In this document: in pieces, positions 1-6,542 of the stretch
How the letters are laid out: the number at the start of each line of letters is the position of its first letter
Numbering within the stretch: position 1 is the first letter of the stretch
Origin: Desulfobacteraceae bacterium UBA5616
GTDB taxonomy: Bacteria > Desulfobacterota > Desulfobacteria > Desulfobacterales > UBA5616
NCBI GenBank assembly: GCA_002423615.1
Contig: DIKO01000076.1
Location: 1 to 10,803, forward strand
DNA length: 10,803 nucleotides
Direction of reading: 5' to 3'
The notes under the pieces: model-generated
Database searches by the model: none
What the model was told of the DNA's origin: nothing
Seen by the model: the letters and a program-made list of their open reading frames with translations, nothing else
Program-made: the position numbers and the translations under genes

Positions 1-813
1 ATTGGCCCTGTGAACGGTTACGGAATAATTCCTGACCTTACACGGCCGGACTTCGCCCTGACCGGCATTCAGCGGTGGAAGATCGGAAAAAATTTCCTTC
101 ACTTTGACGCCGGGATACCATTTGAGGGGATCTGGATAGAAACCTGTTTTCTTCCCCCGTCTTCCAACCAAAATTATTCTTTTCCGGTTTTGGAGAATGC
201 CGTATTTCTCCGCTGACAGAACCATATATTCTGTCTCATAGCCGGCTTCGCGAAAGAGTGCTCTCATATTGTCGAAATAAAGGTTGCCTTCACTATCCCT
301 TGCCGAAAGCAGGCCAGTTACATTTTCAAAGACAAAATATAACGGTTTATAACGCTTAAGAAACTCCACATAATAAAAATACAGATAGTTTCTCTTGTCG
401 CCCTTCATCCCGTTCCTGTCTCTTGCCCGTCCGACAATGGAATAGGCTTGGCATGGCGGGCCGCCAATAATCAGGTCGAGTGTGGAATTGCCAAGAAATT
501 CATCGATTTTCATGAATACATGGTCGAGTGAGGCTTCGCCGATTTCTTCATTGATTACAGATTGGATACATTGCTCCGGAACAACTTCATACAATTCCCT
601 GCGGGTTATCTTTCCACATAGGTAATCATCATATCTTTCAGATTGACCATGGGACGAGAGCCAGTGATATGCCATTCTGGTTTTCAGCGTAAAACAGGCT
701 GCCCTGTCAGCCTCAACATGCGCTACCGGGAGAAATCCGGTCAGGATAAACCCTTCGGAGAGGCCACCGGCACCTGCAAAAAGATCCAGGTATTTGATTG
801 GCCGGTTTTTCAT
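1..813 (-). CDS. C5 cytosine DNA methyltransferase (Dcm/HhaI family), 3' end cut off by window edge
   Basis: This gene transfers a methyl group from S-adenosylmethionine to carbon 5 of cytosine in a specific DNA site. I translated 271 codons from the ATG at 813-811, open to position 1. Visible motifs in order are: motif I, the SAM-binding DLFAGAGGLSEGF (residues 10-22); motif IV, GGPPCQAYS (117-125) with catalytic Cys121; motif VI, ENV (163-165); and motif VIII, QNRKRIILVG (208-217). The target recognition domain and motifs IX-X must lie beyond position 1, so specificity cannot be judged. About 90 residues separate motifs I and IV, which is longer than in HhaI and typical of one bacterial subfamily. 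The start is supported by a GAGGA Shine-Dalgarno six bases upstream and by an ATGA overlap with the preceding small ORF. All motif residues seen are intact. No cognate restriction gene is recognised in the window; it could lie beyond position 1. Confidence 0.95.
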   Translation of the reverse strand, partial: MKNRPIKYLDLFAGAGGLSEGFILTGFLPVAHVEADRAACFTLKTRMAYHWLSSHGQSERYDDYLCGKITRRELYEVVPEQCIQSVINEEIGEASLDHVFMKIDEFLGNSTLDLIIGGPPCQAYSIVGRARDRNGMKGDKRNYLYFYYVEFLKRYKPLYFVFENVTGLLSARDSEGNLYFDNMRALFREAGYETEYMVLSAEKYGILQNRKRIILVGRRGKKTGFYPDPLKWYPGVKVKEIFSDLPPLNAGQGEVRPCKVRNYSVTVHRAN

Positions 814-959
814 TCCAATTCCTCGCTGAAGACTTTGGCAAACATGAGGGATAGAACCATTTCAATAGGTGGAGCATTGTATTGATGGAGGTCCTCCACC
901 GATTCTTTTCCACACCTTTCTAATGGTCTTTTGAGCCATGAGCTATGCAACATGATCAT
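810..959 (-). CDS. Unrecognised 49-residue ORF coupled between nuclease and methyltransferase genes
   Basis: I found this short ORF by reading the junction by hand; I do not recognise its family. It starts at ATG 959-957, overlapping the TGA of the DUF1016 gene (ATGA), and stops at TGA 812-810, overlapping the ATG of the methyltransferase (ATGA). A GGAGG lies nine bases before its start, within the Gly-rich tail of the DUF1016 gene. The N-terminal half is basic and Cys/His-containing (SSWLKRPLERCGKE); the C-terminal half is hydrophobic then acidic (PPIEMVLSLMFAKVFSEELE), probably a single amphipathic helix. A second in-frame ATG lies two codons downstream. The double overlap argues for real, coupled translation. 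Alternatives are the C-terminal remnant of a larger lost gene, or a leader that only keeps ribosomes moving to the methyltransferase start. A -1 slip on the G-rich stretch just upstream could also fuse it to the nuclease. Confidence 0.5.
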   Translation of the reverse strand: MIMLHSSWLKRPLERCGKESVEDLHQYNAPPIEMVLSLMFAKVFSEELE

Positions 960-2104
960 ACCCCACCCCCTCCAACCAACCTTTCTGCCTCCTCACTCCA
1001 TTCCACAAGTTTCCGCTTCAACTCCTCCTTGTCCGGCAGATAAAGCTGATACTCTTTGGCATAGATATTTGCATTCTCCGGGAGGGTGATTTCAACCAGC
1101 GCGTCATGTTTCTTTTTGCAGAGAATGATGCCGACCGTTGGGTGTTCATCCGCCAGCTTTATGGACCGGTCGAAATAGTTGACGTACATCTGCATCTGGC
1201 CCAGGTGCTGGTGGGTCAATTTGCCGATTTTAAGGTCGATGAGGACATAACAACGCAGCAGGCGGTTATAAAAGACAAGATCGACGAAGAAATGTTCCTC
1301 GTCAAAGGTGAAGCGCTTCTGCCGGGCCTCGAACAGAAACCCTTTGCCCAATTCCAGAAGGAAGCGTTCGAGCTTGTCGATGATGGCTGATTCCAGATCA
1401 GTTTCGGAATATCTGGTTTTCTCATCCAACCCAAGGAATTCCAAAACATAGGGCTCTTTCAGTAAATCCTGAGGCCGGGTGACGGTCTGCCCTTCCCGTG
1501 CCAACTTGTGGATATTTTCCTTGTCCCGACTTAAGGCTAAACGTTCGTACAGACCGGAATTGAACTGGCGCCTGAGTTCACGCAGCGCCCAGTTTTGATG
1601 GGTTGCCTCGATTTCATAAAAGCTGCGTTCCTCTTCATCCTTGATCCCCATGAGGAATACGTAGTGAGACCAGCTTAAGGTGAACTGCACAGAAAGCGTC
1701 TTCGATTTTGCCAGGAGAACAGATCCCCCAGACGCTGTCTGGGTTTTCTCAGGTGCTGGTAATTGCCCAGACGGTGTCTGGGCAATTTGCGAATTTCGAT
1801 CCTTGTAAAGCAGATAAAACCGTCGCATATATTCAAGATTACTCTTCGAGAAGCCATTGCCAAATTCCGACGTCAGCTCTGTGGCCAGTTCCCGAAGAAT
1901 TTTCCTGCCATACTCAGCCCGCTCCTCGCCTTGCTGGTCATGTTTGACAATGCAGCGGCCGATCTCGAAGTTGGTGAAGACCTGGATCAAGTCAACGGAA
2001 TGAACCACCGCTTTACGGGCGGAGAGGATCAGTTCCCGGATATCTTTGATCAGCGTTTTCAATTCCCCTTTCTCACTTCCCACTTCAAACCTCTCACTTC
2101 CCAT
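956..2104 (-). CDS. DUF1016 / YhcG-type protein with PD-(D/E)XK nuclease domain
   Basis: This 382-residue protein has the two-part YhcG layout. Residues 15-185 are a DUF1016_N-type helical DNA-binding region (ARKAVVHSVDLIQVFTNFEIGR, then LSWSHYVFLM at 143-152). Residues 220-360 are a PD-(D/E)XK nuclease fold, with D275 in FVDLVFYN, the D290-L-K292 pair in YVLIDLK and a following GQMQMYVNYFD helix. The family is usually regarded as nuclease-related and often occurs beside restriction or other defence genes; its exact activity is not established. Residues 109-147 are an inserted linker of three 13-residue repeats (QTPSG, QTASG, KTLSV) encoded by palindromic DNA. The start is uncertain. ATG 2104 has no good ribosome site, GTG 2083 (codon 8) follows GAGAGG by six bases, and TTG 2062 would give the usual family N-terminus LKTLIKDIREL. 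The gene ends in GGGGV and its TGA overlaps the next start. Confidence 0.9.
   Translation of the reverse strand: MGSERFEVGSEKGELKTLIKDIRELILSARKAVVHSVDLIQVFTNFEIGRCIVKHDQQGEERAEYGRKILRELATELTSEFGNGFSKSNLEYMRRFYLLYKDRNSQIAQTPSGQLPAPEKTQTASGGSVLLAKSKTLSVQFTLSWSHYVFLMGIKDEEERSFYEIEATHQNWALRELRRQFNSGLYERLALSRDKENIHKLAREGQTVTRPQDLLKEPYVLEFLGLDEKTRYSETDLESAIIDKLERFLLELGKGFLFEARQKRFTFDEEHFFVDLVFYNRLLRCYVLIDLKIGKLTHQHLGQMQMYVNYFDRSIKLADEHPTVGIILCKKKHDALVEITLPENANIYAKEYQLYLPDKEELKRKLVEWSEEAERLVGGGGV
1688..1787. repeat. Three palindromic repeats with 39-bp period inside the DUF1016 gene
   Basis: Three copies of a hairpin-forming unit lie exactly 39 bp apart, centred at 1774, 1735 and 1696. The first is perfect: AATTGCCCAGAC (1761-1772), spacer GGT, GTCTGGGCAATT (1776-1787). 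The second keeps a perfect seven-base core: CCCAGAC (1727-1733), spacer GCT, GTCTGGG (1737-1743). The third (1688-1704) is degenerate, matching five of seven bases in each arm. The period is 13 codons, so the reading frame is kept and the protein gains a Q-T-x-S repeat in the linker between its two domains. Confidence 0.85.
2071..2103. repeat. 12-bp direct repeat at the start of the DUF1016 gene
   Basis: TCTCACTTCCCA occurs at 2071-2082 and again at 2092-2103 on the plus strand, a 21-bp period. Read on the minus strand it encodes GSERFEV followed by GSEKGEL. It spans exactly the stretch where the true start codon is in doubt, so it may be leader or intergenic repeat rather than coding sequence. 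Confidence 0.7.
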
Positions 2105-2141
2105 TCACCAGCTACTGCATCTCGTGAAGGAAAAGGTTAAT

Positions 2142-3572
2142 TCATAATTTTTTCAACAGTTTTTCATGGATATTGTCGAATCCGCCGTTGGACATGATAA
2201 GAATCAGGTCGTTTTGAACGGCGTTTTGGCAGAGAAAGTCGATAATGGCGTCCGTATCTTCGAAATAGTGCGCGTCCTTTCCTTTTTTCTTCAGGGCCGT
2301 TGTCAGTTTTTCGGATGAAAACCGCTCGCCTTCAGGGATTTTATTCAACAGCGGGGGTTTGCGGATGCAGATGATATCGGCCTCATCAAAGGACTCCGGA
2401 TACACCGCCTGAAAGACACTGCGCATGCTGGTGTTGGTCCTGGGTTCGAACACCGCGATCAACCTCCCATCGGGGTAAAACGGTTTGACGGCCCGGATGG
2501 TTTCCCTGACCGCCGTGGGGTGGTGGGCGAAATCGTCCATGACGGTGATGCCGTTTTTCACTCCCCGTACTTCCTGGCGTCTTTTGACCCCTGAAAAGGA
2601 GAAAACGGCTGCACGGGTTTTCTCCACGGGGATGTCAAGGCCGTCGGCAACGGCGATGACGGACAACAGGTTGCTTAAATTATGCTCTCCCACCAGCCGG
2701 GTTTTGAACCAGCCATAATGTTTTTGCTCTTTTTGCACCTCAAAATCCGTATCCGGAGGCTTTACGGATATCCCGCCGAGGCGCCAGGAGGAGGTTTCTT
2801 TCCGTCCGTATCGTTTTACCCTGCATGGGGCCTTGGCGACCAGGCGGTCCACGATGGTGTTGTCGTCATGGGCCACCAACGTATGGTCGACGGACACCCG
2901 GCTGACCAGGCGGTCAAACGCCTCGGTGACGTGGTCGAGGTCCCTGAAAATATCCGCGTGATCGAATTCGATACCGGTAAGAATCGCCGCATGGGGGTCG
3001 AAATGAAGAAATTTCGGTCCCTTGTCAAAGTAGGCGGTATCGTACTCATCCCCTTCGATGACGATATAATCGCCCCGGCCCAGGCGGTAGTTGGAATCGA
3101 AATTGGTCAATATGCCGCCTATAAAAAAAGACGGGTTGAGACCGGCTTCGGTTAAAACCCACGCGGCAATGGAAGAAGTGGTGGTCTTCCCGTGGGTCCC
3201 TGCCACGAGGATGACTTTCTTGCCCTTTGCGACAAAATGGTTGAGGGCCTGGGGCATGGAGCAGAAATGTAGACCCATTTCCCGCATGGCCACAGCTTCC
3301 GGGTTGTCCCTGCGTACGGCGTTCCCCACCACCACCAGATCAGGCCTGTGAGCCAGATTCTTGGGGTCAAACCCGTTGAAGACCTGGATTCCCTTTTTTT
3401 CCAGGAAGGTGCTCATGGGGGGGTAAACGGCATTATCCGAACCGGTCACCCCGAACCCGAGGTCCTTGAGCATGCAGGCCAGGGCCCCCATGCCGGTGCC
3501 GCATACGGCGGTGAGATGGATGGATTGGACATTTGAGGAGATCGTATTTTTTTCAAGATTCACAGAATTCAA
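2142..3572 (-). CDS. mpl: UDP-N-acetylmuramate:L-alanyl-gamma-D-glutamyl-meso-diaminopimelate ligase (Mpl)
   Basis: Mpl is a cytoplasmic Mur ligase that attaches murein tripeptide recovered from old cell wall to UDP-MurNAc, using ATP, so the peptide re-enters peptidoglycan synthesis. The 476-residue length fits the family. An N-terminal Rossmann-like segment (HLTAVCGTGMGALA, about 19-32, then GSDNAVYPP) binds the UDP sugar. The ATP loop AGTHGKTTT is at 124-132, with the Mur ligase acidic motif EGDEYD at 173-178, FDHADIF at 203-209 and the DDFAHHPTAV motif in the C-terminal part. FDHADIF and DDFAHHP favour Mpl over MurC. The frame opens with TTG at 3572, with only a weak ribosome site; a GTG three codons later is the alternative, and an in-frame stop closes the frame shortly upstream. 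It follows phoU on the same strand after 156 bases and precedes the DUF1016 gene by 37 bases. Confidence 0.93.
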   Translation of the reverse strand: MNSVNLEKNTISSNVQSIHLTAVCGTGMGALACMLKDLGFGVTGSDNAVYPPMSTFLEKKGIQVFNGFDPKNLAHRPDLVVVGNAVRRDNPEAVAMREMGLHFCSMPQALNHFVAKGKKVILVAGTHGKTTTSSIAAWVLTEAGLNPSFFIGGILTNFDSNYRLGRGDYIVIEGDEYDTAYFDKGPKFLHFDPHAAILTGIEFDHADIFRDLDHVTEAFDRLVSRVSVDHTLVAHDDNTIVDRLVAKAPCRVKRYGRKETSSWRLGGISVKPPDTDFEVQKEQKHYGWFKTRLVGEHNLSNLLSVIAVADGLDIPVEKTRAAVFSFSGVKRRQEVRGVKNGITVMDDFAHHPTAVRETIRAVKPFYPDGRLIAVFEPRTNTSMRSVFQAVYPESFDEADIICIRKPPLLNKIPEGERFSSEKLTTALKKKGKDAHYFEDTDAIIDFLCQNAVQNDLILIMSNGGFDNIHEKLLKKL

Positions 3573-3600
3573 TTTCCATTCAATCAGCGATCATTTGGTT

Positions 3601-3628
3601 GAAAGCACGGAATCGCACCAGTGCTTTC
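3601..3628. other. Small hairpin in the leader between phoU and mpl
   Basis: An eight-base perfect inverted repeat, GAAAGCAC (3601-3608) and GTGCTTTC (3621-3628), encloses a 12-base loop. No T-run follows on the minus strand, so it does not look like an intrinsic terminator of phoU. It lies 28 bases upstream of the mpl start, where it could affect mpl message stability or translation. It may also be chance. Confidence 0.35.
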
Positions 3629-3641
3629 GTCAATTTTCGGC

Positions 3642-3670
3642 TTTTTAGCATTTTGAAGGAAATTTTACAA
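3642..3670 (-). promoter_or_regulatory. Weak sigma-70-like promoter candidate for mpl
   Basis: On the minus strand TTGTAA (3670-3665) and TAAAAA (3647-3642) are separated by 17 bases, each matching four of six consensus positions. The phoU-mpl gap is long enough for a separate mpl promoter, but the region is AT-rich and such matches are common. Confidence 0.2.
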
Positions 3671-3728
3671 AACTCTTTTTGTCCCAGAAAAAAACAGGGC
3701 GGGAAGCGGATTTCAAGGCTGCTGAAGG

Positions 3729-4385
3729 TTAAAAATTTTCGTGCCGGACGATTTCTCCTTCGATGAGATAAATCACTTCCTCGGCGATATTGGTGGCATG
3801 GTCGCCGATCCGCTCCAGGTGACGGGATATGAGGTAGAGGTTGAGAAGGTAGGTGACTTTGTCGGGATGCTCCCGGATGTACTGCTTGATGGTATCATAG
3901 GCATCCCGATGCATGGCGTCCACTTCATCGTCCGTTGTCAGAACGCCGAAGGCCATGCCCAAATCCAGATTGACAAGAGAATCCAGGCTTTTTTTCAGCA
4001 TGTTCCCGGATTTTTCCGCCATTCTCCCATAATCGAAAAAGAACTTATCCCGGCTGGCCTTGGAAATGGTGCGGATGCGCTGGGCAATATTGACGGCCTC
4101 ATCGGCGATTCTTTCCAGGTCGTTATTGATTTTGATAACCGCGACGATAAACCGCAGATCCACAGCCACGGGTTGATATAAGGCCAGGGCCTTAAGGCAC
4201 TCCTCCTCCACTTCCACTTCCATTTCATCGATCTCAAAATCCGTGGCCTCTATTTTCCCGGCGAGTTCCGTATCAAATGTTATAATCGCCTTGGCAACCA
4301 TCCGAACCCTTTCCTCAACCATGGAACCCAGAGAAAGGATCTGTTTTTTAATTTTTTCAAGTTCTTTCTGAAAATGAAGGGTCAT
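3729..4385 (-). CDS. phoU: Phosphate signalling and transport regulator PhoU
   Basis: PhoU is a cytoplasmic three-helix-bundle protein that links the Pst transporter to the PhoR/PhoB two-component system and restrains phosphate uptake when phosphate is plentiful. The 218-residue protein has the family's two tandem repeats. Each carries the metal-binding E/D-rich helix, seen as NNDLERIADEAVNIA in the first half and SRHLERIGDHATNIAEEV near the C-terminus. The frame stays open upstream to 4634, but that part overlaps pstB and is not PhoU-like. The start at ATG 4385 is set by AAGGAG seven bases before it and by the family N-terminus (MTLHFQKELEKIKKQ). It follows pstB after 14 bases, so it is almost certainly in the same operon. 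Confidence 0.96.
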   Translation of the reverse strand: MTLHFQKELEKIKKQILSLGSMVEERVRMVAKAIITFDTELAGKIEATDFEIDEMEVEVEEECLKALALYQPVAVDLRFIVAVIKINNDLERIADEAVNIAQRIRTISKASRDKFFFDYGRMAEKSGNMLKKSLDSLVNLDLGMAFGVLTTDDEVDAMHRDAYDTIKQYIREHPDKVTYLLNLYLISRHLERIGDHATNIAEEVIYLIEGEIVRHENF

Positions 4386-4399
4386 AAATGGCTCCTTTT

Positions 4400-5260
4400 T
4401 CAACCGAATCGGCCGGTAATGTAATCCTGGGTGAGTTGATGGCGGGGCATTGTGAAGACCTGGGGCGTAAGACCGACTTCGATCAGGTCCCCCATGTGAA
4501 AATAGGCCGTCCGCTGGGAAACCCGTGCAGCCTGCTGCATGGAGTGGGTCACGATGACGATGGAGTACTGTTGACGCAATTCGCCCATCAGCTCCTCGAT
4601 TTTGGCGGTGGCAATGGGATCCAGGGCACTGCACGGTTCATCCATCAAAATCACTTCCGGACCCACGGCAATGGTCCGGGCAATGCACAGGCGCTGCTGC
4701 TGACCCCCGGAAAGCCCGGTTCCGGACTGGTTCAGGCGGTCCTTGACCTCTTCCCACAATCCGGCCTTTTTCAGGGAAGTCTCCACGATTTCCTCCAACT
4801 CGGCACGGTTTCCCGCCAGGCCGTGAATTTTAGGACCGTAAGCCACATTGTCGAAAATCGATTTGGGAAATGGATTGGGCTTTTGAAAGACCATCCCGAT
4901 CTGTGCCCGCAGGGGCACCACATCCACATTTTTGGCGTAAATGTCCGTACCATCCAGTTTTATTTCCCCTTCGATGCGGCAACCGTCAATGGTGTCGTTC
5001 ATGCGGTTCAAGCAGCGGATGAACGTCGACTTGCCGCACCCCGAGGGGCCGATCATGGCGATGACCTCGTTTCGGCCGATATCGAGGGAAACATCCAGAA
5101 TGGCGTGCTTGACGCCGTAATACACATTGACATGGCGACACGTTATACGCGGATCATCCAAAAACGGTTTGCCCACGGTCCCGGATCCGGGTTTATCCTC
5201 ATCGGGCTCCGGAAGGGAGTGGGTCAAGTGCTCACCTTTATTCGACGGCTGGTATTTCAC
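4400..5260 (-). CDS. pstB: Phosphate ABC transporter ATP-binding protein PstB
   Basis: PstB is the cytoplasmic ATPase that drives phosphate import through PstC/PstA. Every ABC motif is present. Counting from an upstream ATG at 5311, Walker A GPSGCGKST is at 88-96, the Q-loop at Q143 in VFQKPNPFP, the signature LSGGQ at 200-204, Walker B ILMDEP at 221-226 and the switch His at H256. I place the start at GTG 5260 because a perfect AGGAGG lies five bases upstream, giving 286 residues; the ATG at 5311 has no visible ribosome site. Even so, about 35 extra polar residues precede the ABC domain, compared with about 257 residues in Escherichia coli PstB. VFQKPNPFP and the NRMND segment after Walker A identify PstB within the ABC superfamily. 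Confidence 0.95.
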   Translation of the reverse strand: MKYQPSNKGEHLTHSLPEPDEDKPGSGTVGKPFLDDPRITCRHVNVYYGVKHAILDVSLDIGRNEVIAMIGPSGCGKSTFIRCLNRMNDTIDGCRIEGEIKLDGTDIYAKNVDVVPLRAQIGMVFQKPNPFPKSIFDNVAYGPKIHGLAGNRAELEEIVETSLKKAGLWEEVKDRLNQSGTGLSGGQQQRLCIARTIAVGPEVILMDEPCSALDPIATAKIEELMGELRQQYSIVIVTHSMQQAARVSQRTAYFHMGDLIEVGLTPQVFTMPRHQLTQDYITGRFG

Positions 5261-5265
5261 ACGGT

Positions 5266-5271
5266 CCTCCT
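5266..5271 (-). promoter_or_regulatory. Strong ribosome binding site that sets the pstB start
   Basis: AGGAGG on the minus strand lies five bases before GTG 5260-5258, the best Shine-Dalgarno match near the pstB N-terminus. It favours GTG 5260 over the ATG at 5311. Confidence 0.6.
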
Positions 5272-5337
5272 GCTGGATCGCCGGATAGGGTTGTACAAAT
5301 GTTATCTGCATGTATTCGATTCTGTCTTATTAGCATT

Positions 5338-5370
5338 CCGGGGGCCGTATGGCAACTTATCAGCCCCCGG
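5338..5370. other. GC-rich hairpin between pstS and pstB
   Basis: A perfect eight-base inverted repeat, CCGGGGGC (5338-5345) and GCCCCCGG (5363-5370), surrounds a 17-base loop, about 20 bases after the pstS stop. The minus-strand sequence after it (AATGCTAATAAG) has no T-run, so it is not a standard intrinsic terminator. A stable stem here is more consistent with protecting the 3' end of a processed pstS message, or with partial attenuation that keeps PstS more abundant than PstB. Confidence 0.6.
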
Positions 5371-5391
5371 CGGGTTTAAAATCCGGCCTCC

Positions 5392-6462
5392 TTATTTCAA
5401 CTGGCCGGGATCCAGGGATTTAACCGTTTTCACATCTTCCTGAAACTGTTTGCGTTCCGGGTCGGGCATGGGAATCAGCCCTTTGTCGGACAGATACCCT
5501 TCCGGTCCCCAGGCTTTTTCGCTGCTGAACTCTTCAAGGTACTCTCGAATGCCGGGAATTTTATCCAAATGGGCTTTTTTCACGTAGAAGTAAAGCGGCC
5601 TGGACACTGAATAGCTTCCATCGGCAATGGCCTCAAAAGTGGGTATTTTGCCCTCGATCTCCGAACCTTGAATTTTGTCCGAATTCTGATCCAGGAAGCT
5701 GAATCCGAAAATACCCAAGGCATTGGGATTGGCCTCAAGTTTTTGAACGATCAGGTTGTCGTTCTCACCAGCCTCGATATAAGCCCCATCCTCACGCACC
5801 GGGTGCGCAACGGATTTAAATTTTTTCTCATCGCTCTTTTTCAGGGCCTTGATCCATGGAAAGGATTCGGCACCATGTTCCATGACCAGTTCAACGAAAG
5901 CATCGCGAGTTCCTGAAGTGGGCGGCGGCCCCAGCACTTCGATCTTGGTATCGGGCAGGGCGGGGTTGATTTGTTTCCAGGTATTGTAGGGGTTGGCGAT
6001 CAATTTCTCACCGCCGGAGGGATCGGGAATTTCCTTTGCCAGGGCCAGAAAAAGCTCCTTTCGGGTCGCCTTTAAAACCGGAGCCTTCTTGGAGTTGGCC
6101 AGGACAATGCCGTCATAGCCGATCTTGACTTCCAAAATTTCGTTTACGCCATTTTCAGTGCAGGCTTCGCATTCCGATTTTTTGATCCTGCGGCTGGCGT
6201 TGCTGATGTCCGGATGGTTAACGCCCACGCCGGCGCAGAAAAGCTTAAAACCCCCTCCGGTACCCGTGGACTCGATCTTCGGTGTTTTGAAACTGCTCGT
6301 TTTACCGAACTGCTCGGCCACCACGGTAGAGAATGGGTAGACCGTGGAAGAACCAACAATATTGATGTAATCCCGGGCATCCCCGGCCGTGGTCACGGAT
6401 GACGATCCCAAAAGAATCAGAGCCGCTGCAGCCGTATTTTTGACTGTTTTACCGAACTTCAT
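5392..6462 (-). CDS. pstS: Periplasmic phosphate-binding protein PstS
   Basis: PstS captures inorganic phosphate in the periplasm and delivers it to PstC/PstA. Residues 1-26 form a Sec signal peptide (basic MKFGKTVKN, hydrophobic AAAALILLG, probable cleavage after TTA or AGDA). The mature protein has the binding motifs VGSSTVYPF (36-44), TGTGGGF (66-72) and SGTRDAF (183-189), whose backbone and Ser/Thr groups bind phosphate in this family. A CEAC pair (C98, C101) and C76 suggest a disulfide, in line with export. The 356-residue length is normal. The start has AAGGAGG four bases upstream. It lies 80 bases after pstA and 131 bases before the preferred pstB start, so it is inside the operon rather than first as in Escherichia coli. 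Confidence 0.96.
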   Translation of the reverse strand: MKFGKTVKNTAAAALILLGSSSVTTAGDARDYINIVGSSTVYPFSTVVAEQFGKTSSFKTPKIESTGTGGGFKLFCAGVGVNHPDISNASRRIKKSECEACTENGVNEILEVKIGYDGIVLANSKKAPVLKATRKELFLALAKEIPDPSGGEKLIANPYNTWKQINPALPDTKIEVLGPPPTSGTRDAFVELVMEHGAESFPWIKALKKSDEKKFKSVAHPVREDGAYIEAGENDNLIVQKLEANPNALGIFGFSFLDQNSDKIQGSEIEGKIPTFEAIADGSYSVSRPLYFYVKKAHLDKIPGIREYLEEFSSEKAWGPEGYLSDKGLIPMPDPERKQFQEDVKTVKSLDPGQLK

Positions 6463-6542
6463 GTTGCCTCCTTGTGTTTTTTCTTGTTTTTGTTTTGTTG
6501 GTGTTTATACAAAATTGCCGCGGGACAGGGAGTAACACCCTT

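Noticed and set aside
713..913. A 66-codon minus-strand frame across the nuclease-methyltransferase junction
   Set aside because: It overlaps the methyltransferase start in another frame and has no motif; the 49-codon frame with ATGA overlaps explains the junction better.
3601..3728. Intrinsic terminator for phoU
   Set aside because: The only clear hairpin lacks a following T-run on the minus strand, and the T-run near 3687-3693 is not preceded by a stem.
4386..4634. An 83-codon N-terminal extension of PhoU
   Set aside because: It overlaps the pstB coding end, has no PhoU-like sequence, and a good ribosome site supports ATG 4385.
4388..5443. A 351-codon open frame on the plus strand across pstB
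   Set aside because: It lies antisense to pstB, which has every ABC motif; the opposite translation has no recognisable domain and is a codon-bias shadow.
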